Shown here: positions 44,444-53,763 of the stretch, in pieces | Position numbering within the stretch: position 1 is the first letter of the stretch | Layout: each line of letters starts with the position of its first letter | Origin: Siphonodentalium dalli | Lineage: Eukaryota > Mollusca > Scaphopoda > Gadilida > Siphonodentaliidae | Assembly (NCBI GenBank): GCA_032622095.1 | Contig: CP136061.1 | Coordinates: 57,491,301-57,555,300 of the forward strand | Length of the DNA: 64,000 nucleotides | Direction: 5' to 3' | Notes under the pieces: model-generated | Seen by the model: only the letters and a program-made list of their open reading frames with translations | Told to the model about the DNA's origin: nothing | Database searches by the model: none | Program-made: the position numbers and the translations under genes

Positions 44444-44883
44444 AAAGCTGAACAATCGCGTCATTGGTTATTGGGAACCTACCTAGCTCGGCTCTAGAAG
44501 CATGGTTAGACGCTTTCTGGTTTATACCTAATATTCGTTTACAGAATTTCAGGTGTGCTTGTTCACATGGGTTATTATCAGTACAACGAAAATTTAGATC
44601 AGTTGACCAAACTTCACAACCATATAACAGAATGGGTTTAATAAGTTTATCGAATAGCCTACATTTTGTACTTAGAGTTAAGTTTATCCGTGACTTTATT
44701 GACTTTGTTAAGAAATACATAGCTTTGATTGCTTTTGAACTTATGTTTTTCTGTGGGTTTTTTCATCCTCCCAGTAGAACTTAATGTAACACCTAAGTAT
44801 TTATACTCGTTTGCCATTTCCAATTGTATATCGCCAATATGGTATAAAGTATCTGTTTTAACTTTACGTTGTCGAAAGACCAT
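44444..44883 (-). pseudogene. LINE ORF2, region between RT and zinc knuckle
   Basis: The frames at 44659-44883 and 44391-44720 give 'YKYLGVTLSSTGR' (the F/Y-LG motif after the RT core), 'LLYGCEVWS', 'HLKFCKRILGINQKASNHAS' and 'ELGRFPI'. They match the same segment of the sister copy. Two indels disrupt the frame. Confidence 0.82.
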
Positions 44884-44895
44884 GCATTTTGTTTT

Positions 44896-46908
44896 TCAGG
44901 AATTTATTTGAAGATTATTATTTATTGCATATTCTTCTAATTTTGTAATACATGTTTGTAAACCACTTTGTGATTCCGAGAACATTACCAAATCATCTGC
45001 AAAAAAGAGATGATTGAGTGAGCGTCCGTTCACATGGACTGGGTCACAGGATCTGTCAAAAATTGAACTTATATCATCTATGAAAACTTTGAATAATGTC
45101 GGTGACAAGGAACACCCCTGTCTAACGCCTGTAGTCGATAGAATTGAGGGACCAATACCGGCAGACGTTTTGACTGAATAATAACTTGAGGCATATAACG
45201 AAGATAAAATCCTCAAAAGTTGCCCGTGTATTCCAATCCTTTTCAGTTTTTCAAATAGTATCGACCTATCTACTGAGTCAAACGCTTTCCGAAAGTCCAC
45301 AAACACAGCATACATAGGTTTTTTAATTGTTTTGTACTTGTTAATTATCGTTCGTAAAATGAACACACTGTCAGTCGTGCTTCGTTGCTTTCTGAATCCA
45401 AATTGATTATCACTTATTAGATCATTGTCTTCCAAATGGGAATTTATTCTCGGGTTTAAGACCTTATTGAAAAGTTTGCCAAAATTGCTACTAAGAGCAA
45501 TTGGCCTATAATTATGTCTGTCACCTTTTTTGTGCAATGTTTTTATTTGTGATTCACTCCAAGATCTGGGATAGTGCCCTGATTCTAAAATATTATTGAA
45601 AAGCTTTGTAATGTCATCAATAATAAGTGGGACAATTGTCTTCAATAATTCATTTGAAATGTTATCTGGTCCTGAGGATTTCTTATTTTTTAGCTGTTTC
45701 AAAACATTTAATATTTCTGAGGACGCCATGGGTTTGTCGCTGAGGGGCACCTTTACGTTATACGGTGGTAATAATTCATTTGGTGGACTATTTACTCTTG
45801 GACATAGTAACTGTTTGAAAAATTCAACAGTTTCATCTGGATTTAAATTATCAGAGCTATCTTTTTTTGACCGAAAACTGTTTATTATTCTCCAGTATAC
45901 TGAAGGATCAATAGTTTCAAGATTAGTTAATTTTTCGGAAATGCCCTGATAAAAGATTCTAGATTTTAATTTTGTTTGTTTCTTATATGCCTTTTTCGCA
46001 TTAAAAATTCGCAAAATTAACGATTTGTCATATGGCATTTTCTTCATTTCCCCTGTAGCACTTTCCATTTCTTTCTTCAACTGTTTGCACCTATCATCAA
46101 ACCAAGCTCTCTTTTTCCTCTTTTTATTTTTGTTAACATTAACTCTCTTCGTCGAAGCATTATTAATTGATGTGAGTATCACACTAAGATCACGCGTCGC
46201 CATTTCCGAGCCACAAGCATCCGCCGGATATTTGTTTGATCTATATTGATTAATTTTATTTTGAATAATATTTTGAGAGAAGGCTCTCTTCGCCTTACAC
46301 GCACTCTCCGCACACCATTTCGTTGCAAAGTTAGACTCTTTGTAAATACATTTTAATTTGTTGTTGTTTACAGTGAACAACTTTAATTTAAAATGTATTG
46401 AAAGTTGACAATGGTCGGATAAGTCAGTTGGAGATTTAATACAGAAGTAGGTGATATCGGATAAATATCGTTCATGTATCAATATATAGTCGACTGTGCT
46501 CGCGCCGTTATAATTGTAGCTGGTAAAGCTTCCGAGCGAATCTCCAAACTTCCTACCATTTATAATCCGTAATCCAGTCGATTTACACATTGAAAGTAAA
46601 CATTTTCCAAACGTATTGCATTCTTTATCTAAGGTTGCTCTGTCATTCATAGAGTCATATGTATAGTTTTCGGGAAGAGAAATATAATTGTCCTCGTCGT
46701 ATGCAACATAATCGGGCCTCCCTCCTGTTCTTGCATAAAAATCACCTCCCAATATAATTAGTTTATCAGATTCTAAGTTTGTTAAATATTGTTCAATATC
46801 TGAAAAAATTAAATCTTTCCTATCATTTCCAGTAACTTGAATTTTGAGGTGGTATATATACTGATATAAACATAATATTTGTATCCAAGCCAAATATTTT
46901 GCCATCAA
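44896..46908 (-). CDS. LINE ORF2, endonuclease (C-terminal part) and reverse transcriptase, 670 codons open
   Basis: Endonuclease motifs: LIILGGDFYARTGG and the terminal SDHCQL. Reverse-transcriptase motifs: KSSGPDNISNELLK, NYRPIALSSNFGKL, NQFGFRKQRSTTDS, FVDFRKAFDSVD, GVRQGCSLSPTLF and the catalytic FADD at 44992-45003. The first 25 residues are out of the true frame: the real endonuclease start continues in the neighbouring frame up to about 47055 (HCVDLSRIGKTVRGGIAFF). A stop right after 'LQINS' is due to an indel. Closest relative in the window is the sister copy at 54936-57108. The CR1/L2-like assignment is supported by the esterase ORF1. Confidence 0.9.
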   Translation of the reverse strand: MMAKYLAWIQILCLYQYIYHLKIQVTGNDRKDLIFSDIEQYLTNLESDKLIILGGDFYARTGGRPDYVAYDEDNYISLPENYTYDSMNDRATLDKECNTFGKCLLSMCKSTGLRIINGRKFGDSLGSFTSYNYNGASTVDYILIHERYLSDITYFCIKSPTDLSDHCQLSIHFKLKLFTVNNNKLKCIYKESNFATKWCAESACKAKRAFSQNIIQNKINQYRSNKYPADACGSEMATRDLSVILTSINNASTKRVNVNKNKKRKKRAWFDDRCKQLKKEMESATGEMKKMPYDKSLILRIFNAKKAYKKQTKLKSRIFYQGISEKLTNLETIDPSVYWRIINSFRSKKDSSDNLNPDETVEFFKQLLCPRVNSPPNELLPPYNVKVPLSDKPMASSEILNVLKQLKNKKSSGPDNISNELLKTIVPLIIDDITKLFNNILESGHYPRSWSESQIKTLHKKGDRHNYRPIALSSNFGKLFNKVLNPRINSHLEDNDLISDNQFGFRKQRSTTDSVFILRTIINKYKTIKKPMYAVFVDFRKAFDSVDRSILFEKLKRIGIHGQLLRILSSLYASSYYSVKTSAGIGPSILSTTGVRQGCSLSPTLFKVFIDDISSIFDRSCDPVHVNGRSLNHLFFADDLVMFSESQSGLQTCITKLEEYAINNNLQINS

Positions 46909-47059
46909 ATTCTACGCTTAGTGCGAAATCTTGCACGTGATTTATTCCTTTGATGAATTTCTGATATTTAACTCGGCAGAAAAATGCGATACCACCTCTT
47001 ACAGTTTTACCTATACGAGATAGATCAACACAGTGGTATCCCGGTAAATGTATTGATCA
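46909..47059 (-). pseudogene. LINE ORF2, endonuclease segment adjoining the satellite junction
   Basis: The minus-strand frame reads LPGYHCVDLSRIGKTVRGGI, then FALSVEFDGKIFGLDTN and ends 'PPQNSSYWK' before a stop. It aligns with 'LTGYQCIDLSRN...GGIEF' in the sister copy. The reading becomes non-LINE at about 47060, where the 10-bp and 353-bp repeats begin. Confidence 0.75.
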
Positions 47060-47080
47060 CACTGGGTCCTACTAAAACCC

Positions 47081-47130
47081 GACCGCACCCGACCGCACCC
47101 GACCGGACCCGACCGCACCCGACCGGACCG
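47081..47130. repeat. 10-bp array (CCCGACCGCA-like) at the satellite edge
   Basis: Five units of GACCGCACCC / GACCGGACCC precede the first 353-bp monomer. They appear to have expanded from the 'gaccggaccg' word that ends each monomer. Confidence 0.88.
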
Positions 47131-48860
47131 CCCCCAGGGGTCCGAGCGAGATGGGGTTTGCACTAACGTGTAGAATGGACCCGAATGTACCAAAGTTCCA
47201 ATCCCCAAGTCGATAGCTCGAGCGGACACGGCACTATTAACCCCTGACTGCCGACCGTTTCCGCCATGTACGGGAAATCCAAAAAGGCGCCGACCGCACC
47301 TCCCCTGACTGCCTGACCACGGAAATGGACATTATATCATGAAGTGAATACCCATATGCATCCATGGGCGATCGGACAAGCCGCTAGCTGCAGCGGAAGT
47401 GATTAAATTAACCCGTACGCTGCTGCCGAATTCGCTATAAATGTACGCAAAAACGCCGAAATTAACACCCGCTGATCGGACCGCCCCTAGGAGTCCGAGC
47501 GAGATGGGGTTTGCACTATCGTGTAGAATTGACCAGAATATACCAAAGATCCAATCCCCAAGTCGATAGCTCGAGCGGACACGGCACTGTTAACCCCTGA
47601 CTGGCGGCCGTTTTCGCCAGGTACGGGAAATCAAAAAAGGCGCCGACCGCACCTCCCTTGACTGCCTGACCACGGAAATGGACATAATATCATGAAGTGA
47701 ATACCCATATGCATCCATGGGAGATCGGACAAGTCGCTAGCTGCAGCGGAAGTGAATAAATTAACCCATTAGCTGCTGCCGAATTCGCTATAAATGTACG
47801 CAAAAACGCCGAAATTAACACCCGCCGACCGGACCGCCCCTATGGGTTCGAGCGAGATGGGGTTTGCAATATCGTGTAGAATGGACCCGAATGTACCAAA
47901 GTTCCAATCCCCAAGTCGATAGCTCAAGCGGACACGACACTGTTAACCCCTGACTGGCGGTCGTTTCCGCCAGGTACGGGAAATCCAAAAAGGTGCCGAC
48001 CGCACCTCCCCTGACTGCCTGATCACGGAAATGGACATTATATCATGAAGTGAATACCCATATGAATCCATGGGCGATCGGACAAGTCGCTATCTGCAGC
48101 GAAAGTGAATAAATTAACCCGTACGCTGCTGCCGAATTCGCTATAAATGTACGCAAAAACGCCGAAATTAACACCCGCCGACCGGACCGCCCCTATGGGT
48201 CCGAGCGAGATGGGGTTTGCACTATCGTGTAGAATGGACCCGAATGTACCAAAGTTCCAATCCCCAAGTCGATAGCTCAAGCGGACACGACACTGTTAAC
48301 CCCTGACTAGCGGTCGTTTCCGCCAGGTACGGGAAATCCAAAAAGGCGCCGACCGCACCTCCCCTGACTGCCTGACCACGGAAATGGACATTATATCATG
48401 AAGTGAATACCTATATGCATCCATGGGAGATCGGACAAGTCGCTAGCTGCAGCGGAAGTGAATAAATTAACCCGTACGCTGCTGCCGAATTCGCTATAAA
48501 TGTACGCAAAAACGTCGAAATTAACACCCGCCGATCGGACCGCCCCTAGGGGTCCGAGCGAGATGGGGTTTGCACTATCGTGTAGAATGGATCCGAATGT
48601 ACCAAAGTTCCAATCCCCAAGTCGATAGCTCGAGCGGACACGGCACTGTTAACCCCTGACTGGCGGCCGTTTCCGCCAGGTACGGGAAATCCAAAAAGGC
48701 GCCGACCGCACTTCCCCTGACTGCCTGACCACGGAAATGGACATTATATCATGAAGTGAATACCCATATGCATCCATGGGCGATCGGACAAGTCGCTATG
48801 GGTCCGAGCGAGATGGGGTTTGCACTATCGTGTAGAATGGACCCGAATGTACCAAAGTTT
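47131..48860 (+). repeat. 353-bp satellite, forward array (five full steps and a truncated unit)
   Basis: The word ATGGGGTTTG falls at 47151, 47504, 47857, 48210 and 48563: a constant 353-bp step. A shortened unit then has it at 48813. Units are very similar and carry the same landmarks ('gtcgatagctc.agcggacac', 'gactggcggccgtttccgcc', 'atgcatccatggg', 'gctgctgccgaattcgc'). High similarity suggests recent amplification or ongoing homogenisation. The short open frames inside are by-products. Confidence 0.95.
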
Positions 48861-49964
48861 ATTTATTATAAATCAACATGGTCCAGCAGGTCATGATAGT
48901 CGCATGGGTAGTGACTTAAAGTGCTAAGCTTTTCAAAGCACTGCATGTGACATTGTGTATGGATTATAGCGAGGTACCAATTGTGGGTAACTAACCTCTA
49001 TACTCTAATGATCGAGGGGCGTCTGCGGCGCATAAGATACTTATACCTATTATGTATGTGGGCAGTAGCCTATATAGGGGCGCCTGCGGCGCATAAGATA
49101 CTATGGGTGGCGGGATGGGGTGGTGGGTGGGTAACTAACCTCTATACTCTAATGATCGAGGGGCGCCTGCGGCGCATAAGATACTTATACCTATTATTTA
49201 TAATACACCTTTACTGGTTTTGAACAACCCTTGTCTATTGTGTCGTTTTCCAGTGGTGATAACAGGCCACTAAATTAATTATGCTGGTGAGTTGACCATG
49301 CGTACGCCCGCGTGACCCATATAATTAACATAAATCATCGTAAAACCCAATTTTCCTGAAATTCAAGGTGGCCGTCAAGATCACGTGACTTATAAGGGGC
49401 GGAGCAGGGTCATATGTCCCCTGCAGGTATATATACATATGGGTATGGTTATATTATATATATATATATATTTGGAATTGTACCTATCAGGGAATATTCA
49501 AACAACCAAAGCACGAACTCGACAAAGTGCGCCTTTGTATCCCATTTTGCTACAAATAGGTGGCAACTTGCATAAATCCAAGATGGACGCCAAGGTCACG
49601 TGACCTATTTTATGTCCAAAGTGGGTTCATATAGGTTACTCCCGTGTACCTTACTGTTGAACATCGTATAATTGGGTTGAATATTAGAAAACAAACAACA
49701 CACCCATTCATACCCACACAAACTGTACATATACAGGCAAATAGCCACTAATCCAAGATGGCCGCCAATGTCACGTGACCTTGGTGGGCGTTTCCACGGC
49801 GGCATTCGACAGGGTATACTTATGTCTATATACATGTGAAGTTTCAACTAATTATATTAGAAACTGCTTGAGATATAATGTATTACCCATATATACCTGA
49901 AATACATGGATATATGTACAGGATGCTTGGCACTGGGGGGCTACGTCTGTGGTGGAGGGTGGCA
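48861..49964. other. Core between the two satellite arrays, with YY1/CACGTG repeats
   Basis: The left part (48980-49200) has three copies of GGGGCGCCTGCGGCGCATAA (the first with one mismatch) and two of 'taactaacctctatactcta'. The right part has three spaced copies of a CCAAGATGG..GCCAA..GTCACGTGAC block (about 49362, 49576 and 49749), the first diverged. A (TA)n run lies at 49452-49470. No gene was recognised. Confidence 0.6.
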
Positions 49965-51295
49965 GCGAAAGAGTTAACAGTGCCGTGTCCGCTCGAGCTA
50001 TCGACTTGGGGATTGGAACTTTGGTACATTCTGGTCCATTCTACACGATAGTGCAAACCCCATTTCGCTCGGACCCCTAGCTCGCTCGGACCCCTAGCTC
50101 GCTCCGGTCGGCGGGTGTTAATTTCGGCGTTTTTGCGTACATTTATAGCGAATTCGGCAGCAGCGTACGGGTTAATTTATTCACTTCCGCTGCAGCTAGC
50201 GACTTGTCCGATCGCCCATGGATGCATATGTGTATTCACTTCGTGATATAATGTCCATTTCCGTGGTCAGGCAGTCAGGGGAGGTGCGGTCGGCGCCTTT
50301 TTGGATTTCCCGTACCTGCGGAAACGACCGCTAGTCAGGGGTTAACAGTGCCGTGTCCGCTCGAGCTATCAACTTGGGGATTGGAACTTTGGTACATTCG
50401 GGTCCATTCTACACGATATTGCAAACCCCATCTCGCTCGGACCCCTAGGGGCGGTCCGGTCGGCTGGTGTTAATTTCGGCGTTTTTGCGTACATTTATAG
50501 CGAATTCGTCAGCAGCGTATGGGTTAATTTATTCACTTTCGCTGCAGCTAGCGACTTGTCCGATCTCCCATGGATACATATGGGTATTCACTTCATGATA
50601 TAATGTCCATTTCCGTGGTCAGGCAGTCAGGGGAGGTGCGGTCGGCGCCTTTTTGGATTTCCCGTACCTGCGGAAACGACCGCTAGTCAGGGGTTAACAG
50701 TGCCGTGTCCGCTCGAGCTATCAACTTGGGGATTGGAACTTTGGTACATTCGGGTCCATTCTACACGATATTGCAAACCCCATCTCGCTCGGACCCCTAG
50801 GGGCGGTCCGGTCGGCTGGTGTTAATTTCGGCGTTTTTGCGTACATTTATAGCGAATTCGTCAGCAGCGTACGGGTTAATTTATTCACTTTCGCTGCAGC
50901 TAGCGACTTGTCCGATCTCCCATGGATACATATGGGTATTCACTTCATGATATTATGTCAATTTCCGTGGTCAGGCAGTCAGGGGGGGTGCGGTCGGCGC
51001 CTTTTTTTGATTTCCCGTACCTGGCGGAAACGGCCGCCAGTCAGGGGTTAACAGTGCCGTCTCCGCTCGAGCTATCGACTTGGGGATTGGAACTTTGGTA
51101 CATGCTGGTCAATTCTACACGATAGTGCAAACCCCATCTCGCTCGGACTCCTAGGGGCGGTCCGGTCGGCGGGTGTTAATTTCGGCGTTTTTGCGTACAT
51201 TTATAGCGAATTCGGCAGCAGCGTACGGGTTAATTTATTCACTTCCGCTGCAGCTAGCGACTTGTCCGATCGCCCATGGATGCATATGGGTATTC
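49965..51295 (-). repeat. 353-bp satellite, inverted array (four units)
   Basis: CAAACCCCAT, the complement of the forward landmark, falls at 50054, 50422, 50774 and 51128, giving steps of 368, 352 and 354. The first step is lengthened by a 16-bp duplication of 'acccctagctcgctcg'. Together with 47131-48860 it forms a large inverted structure around a 1.1-kb core. The array ends at about 51295 against the 5' end of LINE ORF2. Confidence 0.95.
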
Positions 51296-51427
51296 ATAAT
51301 AATTAAGCCCCTTTTCTTGTGCCATTTTTGATAATTTATCAATGTCGGGTAAATAACAAACGTTGATATCGTCTGGAACATTTAAAAACGAACTTGAAAC
51401 ACAAGATCCGTTCTCATCGGAAGCCAT
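51296..51427 (-). pseudogene. LINE ORF2, N-terminal fragment cut by the satellite
   Basis: An ATG at 51427-51425 opens MASDENGSC and reads 'VPDDINVCYL' to about 51300, where satellite sequence takes over. Its position right after ORF1 matches MPNDVISTIHSLTHNVCY in the sister copy, so it is probably the true ORF2 start of this element. Homology beyond NVCY is weak. Confidence 0.5.
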
Positions 51428-51507
51428 TCAGCACTGAGATATAGCGAAATCCAAATGGCTTGTGGTGCGTAGTAACAGTAACCATGCAGTATACTGGTGG
51501 GCGGTCC

Positions 51508-52033
51508 CTATGGATAGGTCCATTCGGACCTCGGGCGATAGTCCCGCATACCATTCGCATTAACATTCTTTACCATGTGTCCTCTGTCTATCGCATTTCT
51601 TCTTGTTACCATACGAAACACACCGCCGTCAGAGCTGTTTCTCCAGTTTGTGACATATTTAATATTTCGAGCCAATACTATGACCCCATCAAATCTCGGG
51701 TGCCAATTATCCCAATAAATATTGCTTCTTATTTCGGATGTTCTAATGTCAACGAATCCCGGTGTATTGTCCACGAACGTACAGTTTTCTTCTCGACACA
51801 CCTCTCGGTAGCATTCATTTGTTTCCTCAACTAGACGATTTATATAGTTTGAATGCAGTTGGCAGGATTGAAGAGAAGCGTATATCAGCAACTGAAAGTT
51901 TATCTTTAATTTTATGAATGAGTTCCGTAATTTCTGACTTTTGTGTGTGAATATTATTTCTGCAGCTATTGATGCCAATATGCACAGTTACTTTGTGAAC
52001 ATTTCTGAATTTAGCTGCATTGTCATCCTGCAA
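51508..52033 (-). pseudogene. LINE ORF1, C-terminal half of SGNH esterase domain
   Basis: Two overlapping frames (51827-52033 and 51508-51978) give 'VHKVTVHIGINSCRNN' (block III, G-x-N) and 'NIYWDNWHPRFDG' (block V, D-x-x-H). They continue the esterase whose GDS block is at 52133-52141. A frameshift at about 51860 separates them. The active-site residues remain intact in both halves. Confidence 0.8.
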
Positions 52034-52837
52034 TCACCCAATGAGTCCTCTGATCCTCTGACCTGGACGAAATACAATGTTAACTCTTTCGTTTTCAACT
52101 CTCATTTTATCAGAATTGAGTTTCCTCAAACATGAATCGCCGAGAATCAGGTGAAGGGGCTGGTCAGGTTCATTACGATTCTCAAGATTTTGAGAAATTG
52201 CAGAGGCATCAGTCTCGTTAATCACAGCACTGTCATCCGAGAAATCTTCATCACATTCACAAGGAATTGACACCAATGATTCATATTTGTTTGCAATTGG
52301 GATTTTGTGTTCAATAATCTCCGTCGTCGTCCGATTTTCAGCTATATCCACACTCTGAACGGTTAATGGCTTAATTCCTGCATTGATCGAAGGTGTTTCC
52401 GTTGTGGCCTTCGAGACAGAATTACTTTCAGAGGCACAATCTCGACCCTTCAGTGACTTCTTCAGGGAAGACACCTGATTCGCGAGTCTGCCATTATGCG
52501 TTCGTAACTCTTTGGATTCCTGTTCTAATTTACAGATCTTCTTATCAAGCTCAGATTGTATGCTTTCATATCGCTTTCTTATCTTCAATTCCAATTCTGC
52601 AGTTTTTGCGTTGATGTTGTCAGTCATTTCACTACGAATATCATTAATGGTTTGATGAAAATATTCGTTCATTTCTATCCCATCAAGCTTACTTTCTTCC
52701 ATCATCATATGTAGCTCATCAACAGACCGTTTTAACGTTGTGGTAGATATGTAGTCTCCAATAGATTTCCGAGCCTTTTTATTAACAGTCACACCATGTT
52801 TCCTTTTTGGAGTAACAAACAAGACAGATTTACATTG
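52034..52837 (-). pseudogene. LINE ORF1, coiled coil and start of SGNH esterase domain
   Basis: It reads from a basic stretch (TPKRKHGVTVNKKARK) into a long predicted coiled coil (about 'KLDGIEMNEYFHQTINDIRS' to 'LRTHNGRLANQVSSLKKSLK'). An acidic linker and LHLILGDSCL, the GDS block of SGNH hydrolases, follow. ORF1 coiled coils typically mediate trimerisation and RNA binding; esterase ORF1 occurs in CR1/L2-clade LINEs. The frame joins the N-terminal part through an A7 run (T7 at 52838-52844), a likely slippage indel. Confidence 0.85.
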
Positions 52838-52844
52838 TTTTTTT

Positions 52845-53462
52845 GTCAATATCAACGGATGTCATATTTATTTCTTCGCTGCTTTCAGTATTCACTGTGA
52901 CCTGCGAATTTTGGTTTTGAATAACATCTGCTTGTTCAGTATAATATATTACATTCCCCGTATCATCGTTTTCATCTTGTTTATCGAGAACAGAATCCAG
53001 ATTCCTAAGAATGTCCATATTGAATTCCGAATCAAATCCGGACTTGTAAACAACAGGCAAAATGTTTGTTAGCCACCAAGACACATTATCTTTTGTTCCT
53101 TGAAGCATAATTTTATTTTGTGTACGAATAAGGTGAATAGTGACTCGCCGGGCTTTGGTTTTCGCAGGTACGTTTACAATGTCCTCGACTAAATTCCTAT
53201 CTTTATCACTTGCACATCTCCATATCGCACCACATTTCTCGATAGATTGTTTTTTATTCCAATATTTGTCCATGATACCTTTTTTGTAACATTCAAAATG
53301 GTTTGTATCGAGTTCCAATGTTATGCATTTACCTTTGTTTTTAACTTCAATTTTCTCGAAAGTGTCCACCATTCCGTCTGTTTTCTTTTTTTCTGCTTTC
53401 TTCACATCCAGCGAATAGTCCCTCTCGTCTGTAACGATGAAATTCTCTTCATTAACATCCAT
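52845..53462 (-). pseudogene. LINE ORF1, N-terminal conserved domain of unknown function
   Basis: The probable start is the ATG at 53462-53460 (MDVNEENFIVTDERDYSLDV). The open frame extends 93 codons further upstream, but that extension runs into the 3' end of the neighbouring LINE. The domain shares with the sister copy the words RDYSL, KNKGKCITLELDT / QNKGRCVTIELDT, 'VEDIVNVPAKTKARRVTIHL', RTQNKIMLQG and 'WWLTNILP'. I cannot name it; no RRM or zinc motif is evident. Confidence 0.7.
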
Positions 53463-53763
53463 TTTATTCCAGTTTAATATATAGTTGACTGTCTCCGGTG
53501 ATCCGCGAAGTTTACTTAGTAGATTTCCATCAAATTTCAATATACAGAGATATAGAGAAAATCCACGGAGCAATTTCCGTTCGTGCCTATCACGTCGCGA
53601 CGTTACAAGATTTTTGTATTGCAATAACACCTCAATGGGCAGTTGCAAGCATATAACATATAATATAAAACATACATATACAATAATAGCATGAATTAAA
53701 TAAAACCCGACTAAGTAAAAATTTATATTGAGTATACTCACTCACAAGTTGTTCTTATAATTA

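Larger units (their letters stand above)
43096..53607 (-). mobile_element. CR1/L2-like esterase LINE, split by a satellite block and a MITE
   Basis: Read on the minus strand: a 5' region from about 53607, ORF1 (53462 to about 51500), the start of ORF2 (51427-51296), a foreign satellite block (about 51295-47060), then ORF2 from the endonuclease onward (about 47060-44439), a MITE (44438-43973), the last part of ORF2 (43968-43260), a 3'UTR, AATAAA and a (TATTC)8 tail. Continuity across the gaps is inferred from order, strand and complementary missing parts. Around 50 codons at the satellite junction are missing. The alternative is two separate truncated elements. Confidence 0.65.

Noticed and set aside
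47011-51125. Open frames of 60-80 codons inside the 353-bp units
   Set aside because: They recur only where the satellite phase happens to be open, and 353 is not divisible by three, so frames are not kept between units.
53463-53741. N-terminal 93-codon extension of the second ORF1 with hydrophobic stretches
   Set aside because: This part derives from the 3' end of the neighbouring LINE plus a leader. The apparent membrane segment is the AT-rich 3'UTR read by chance.
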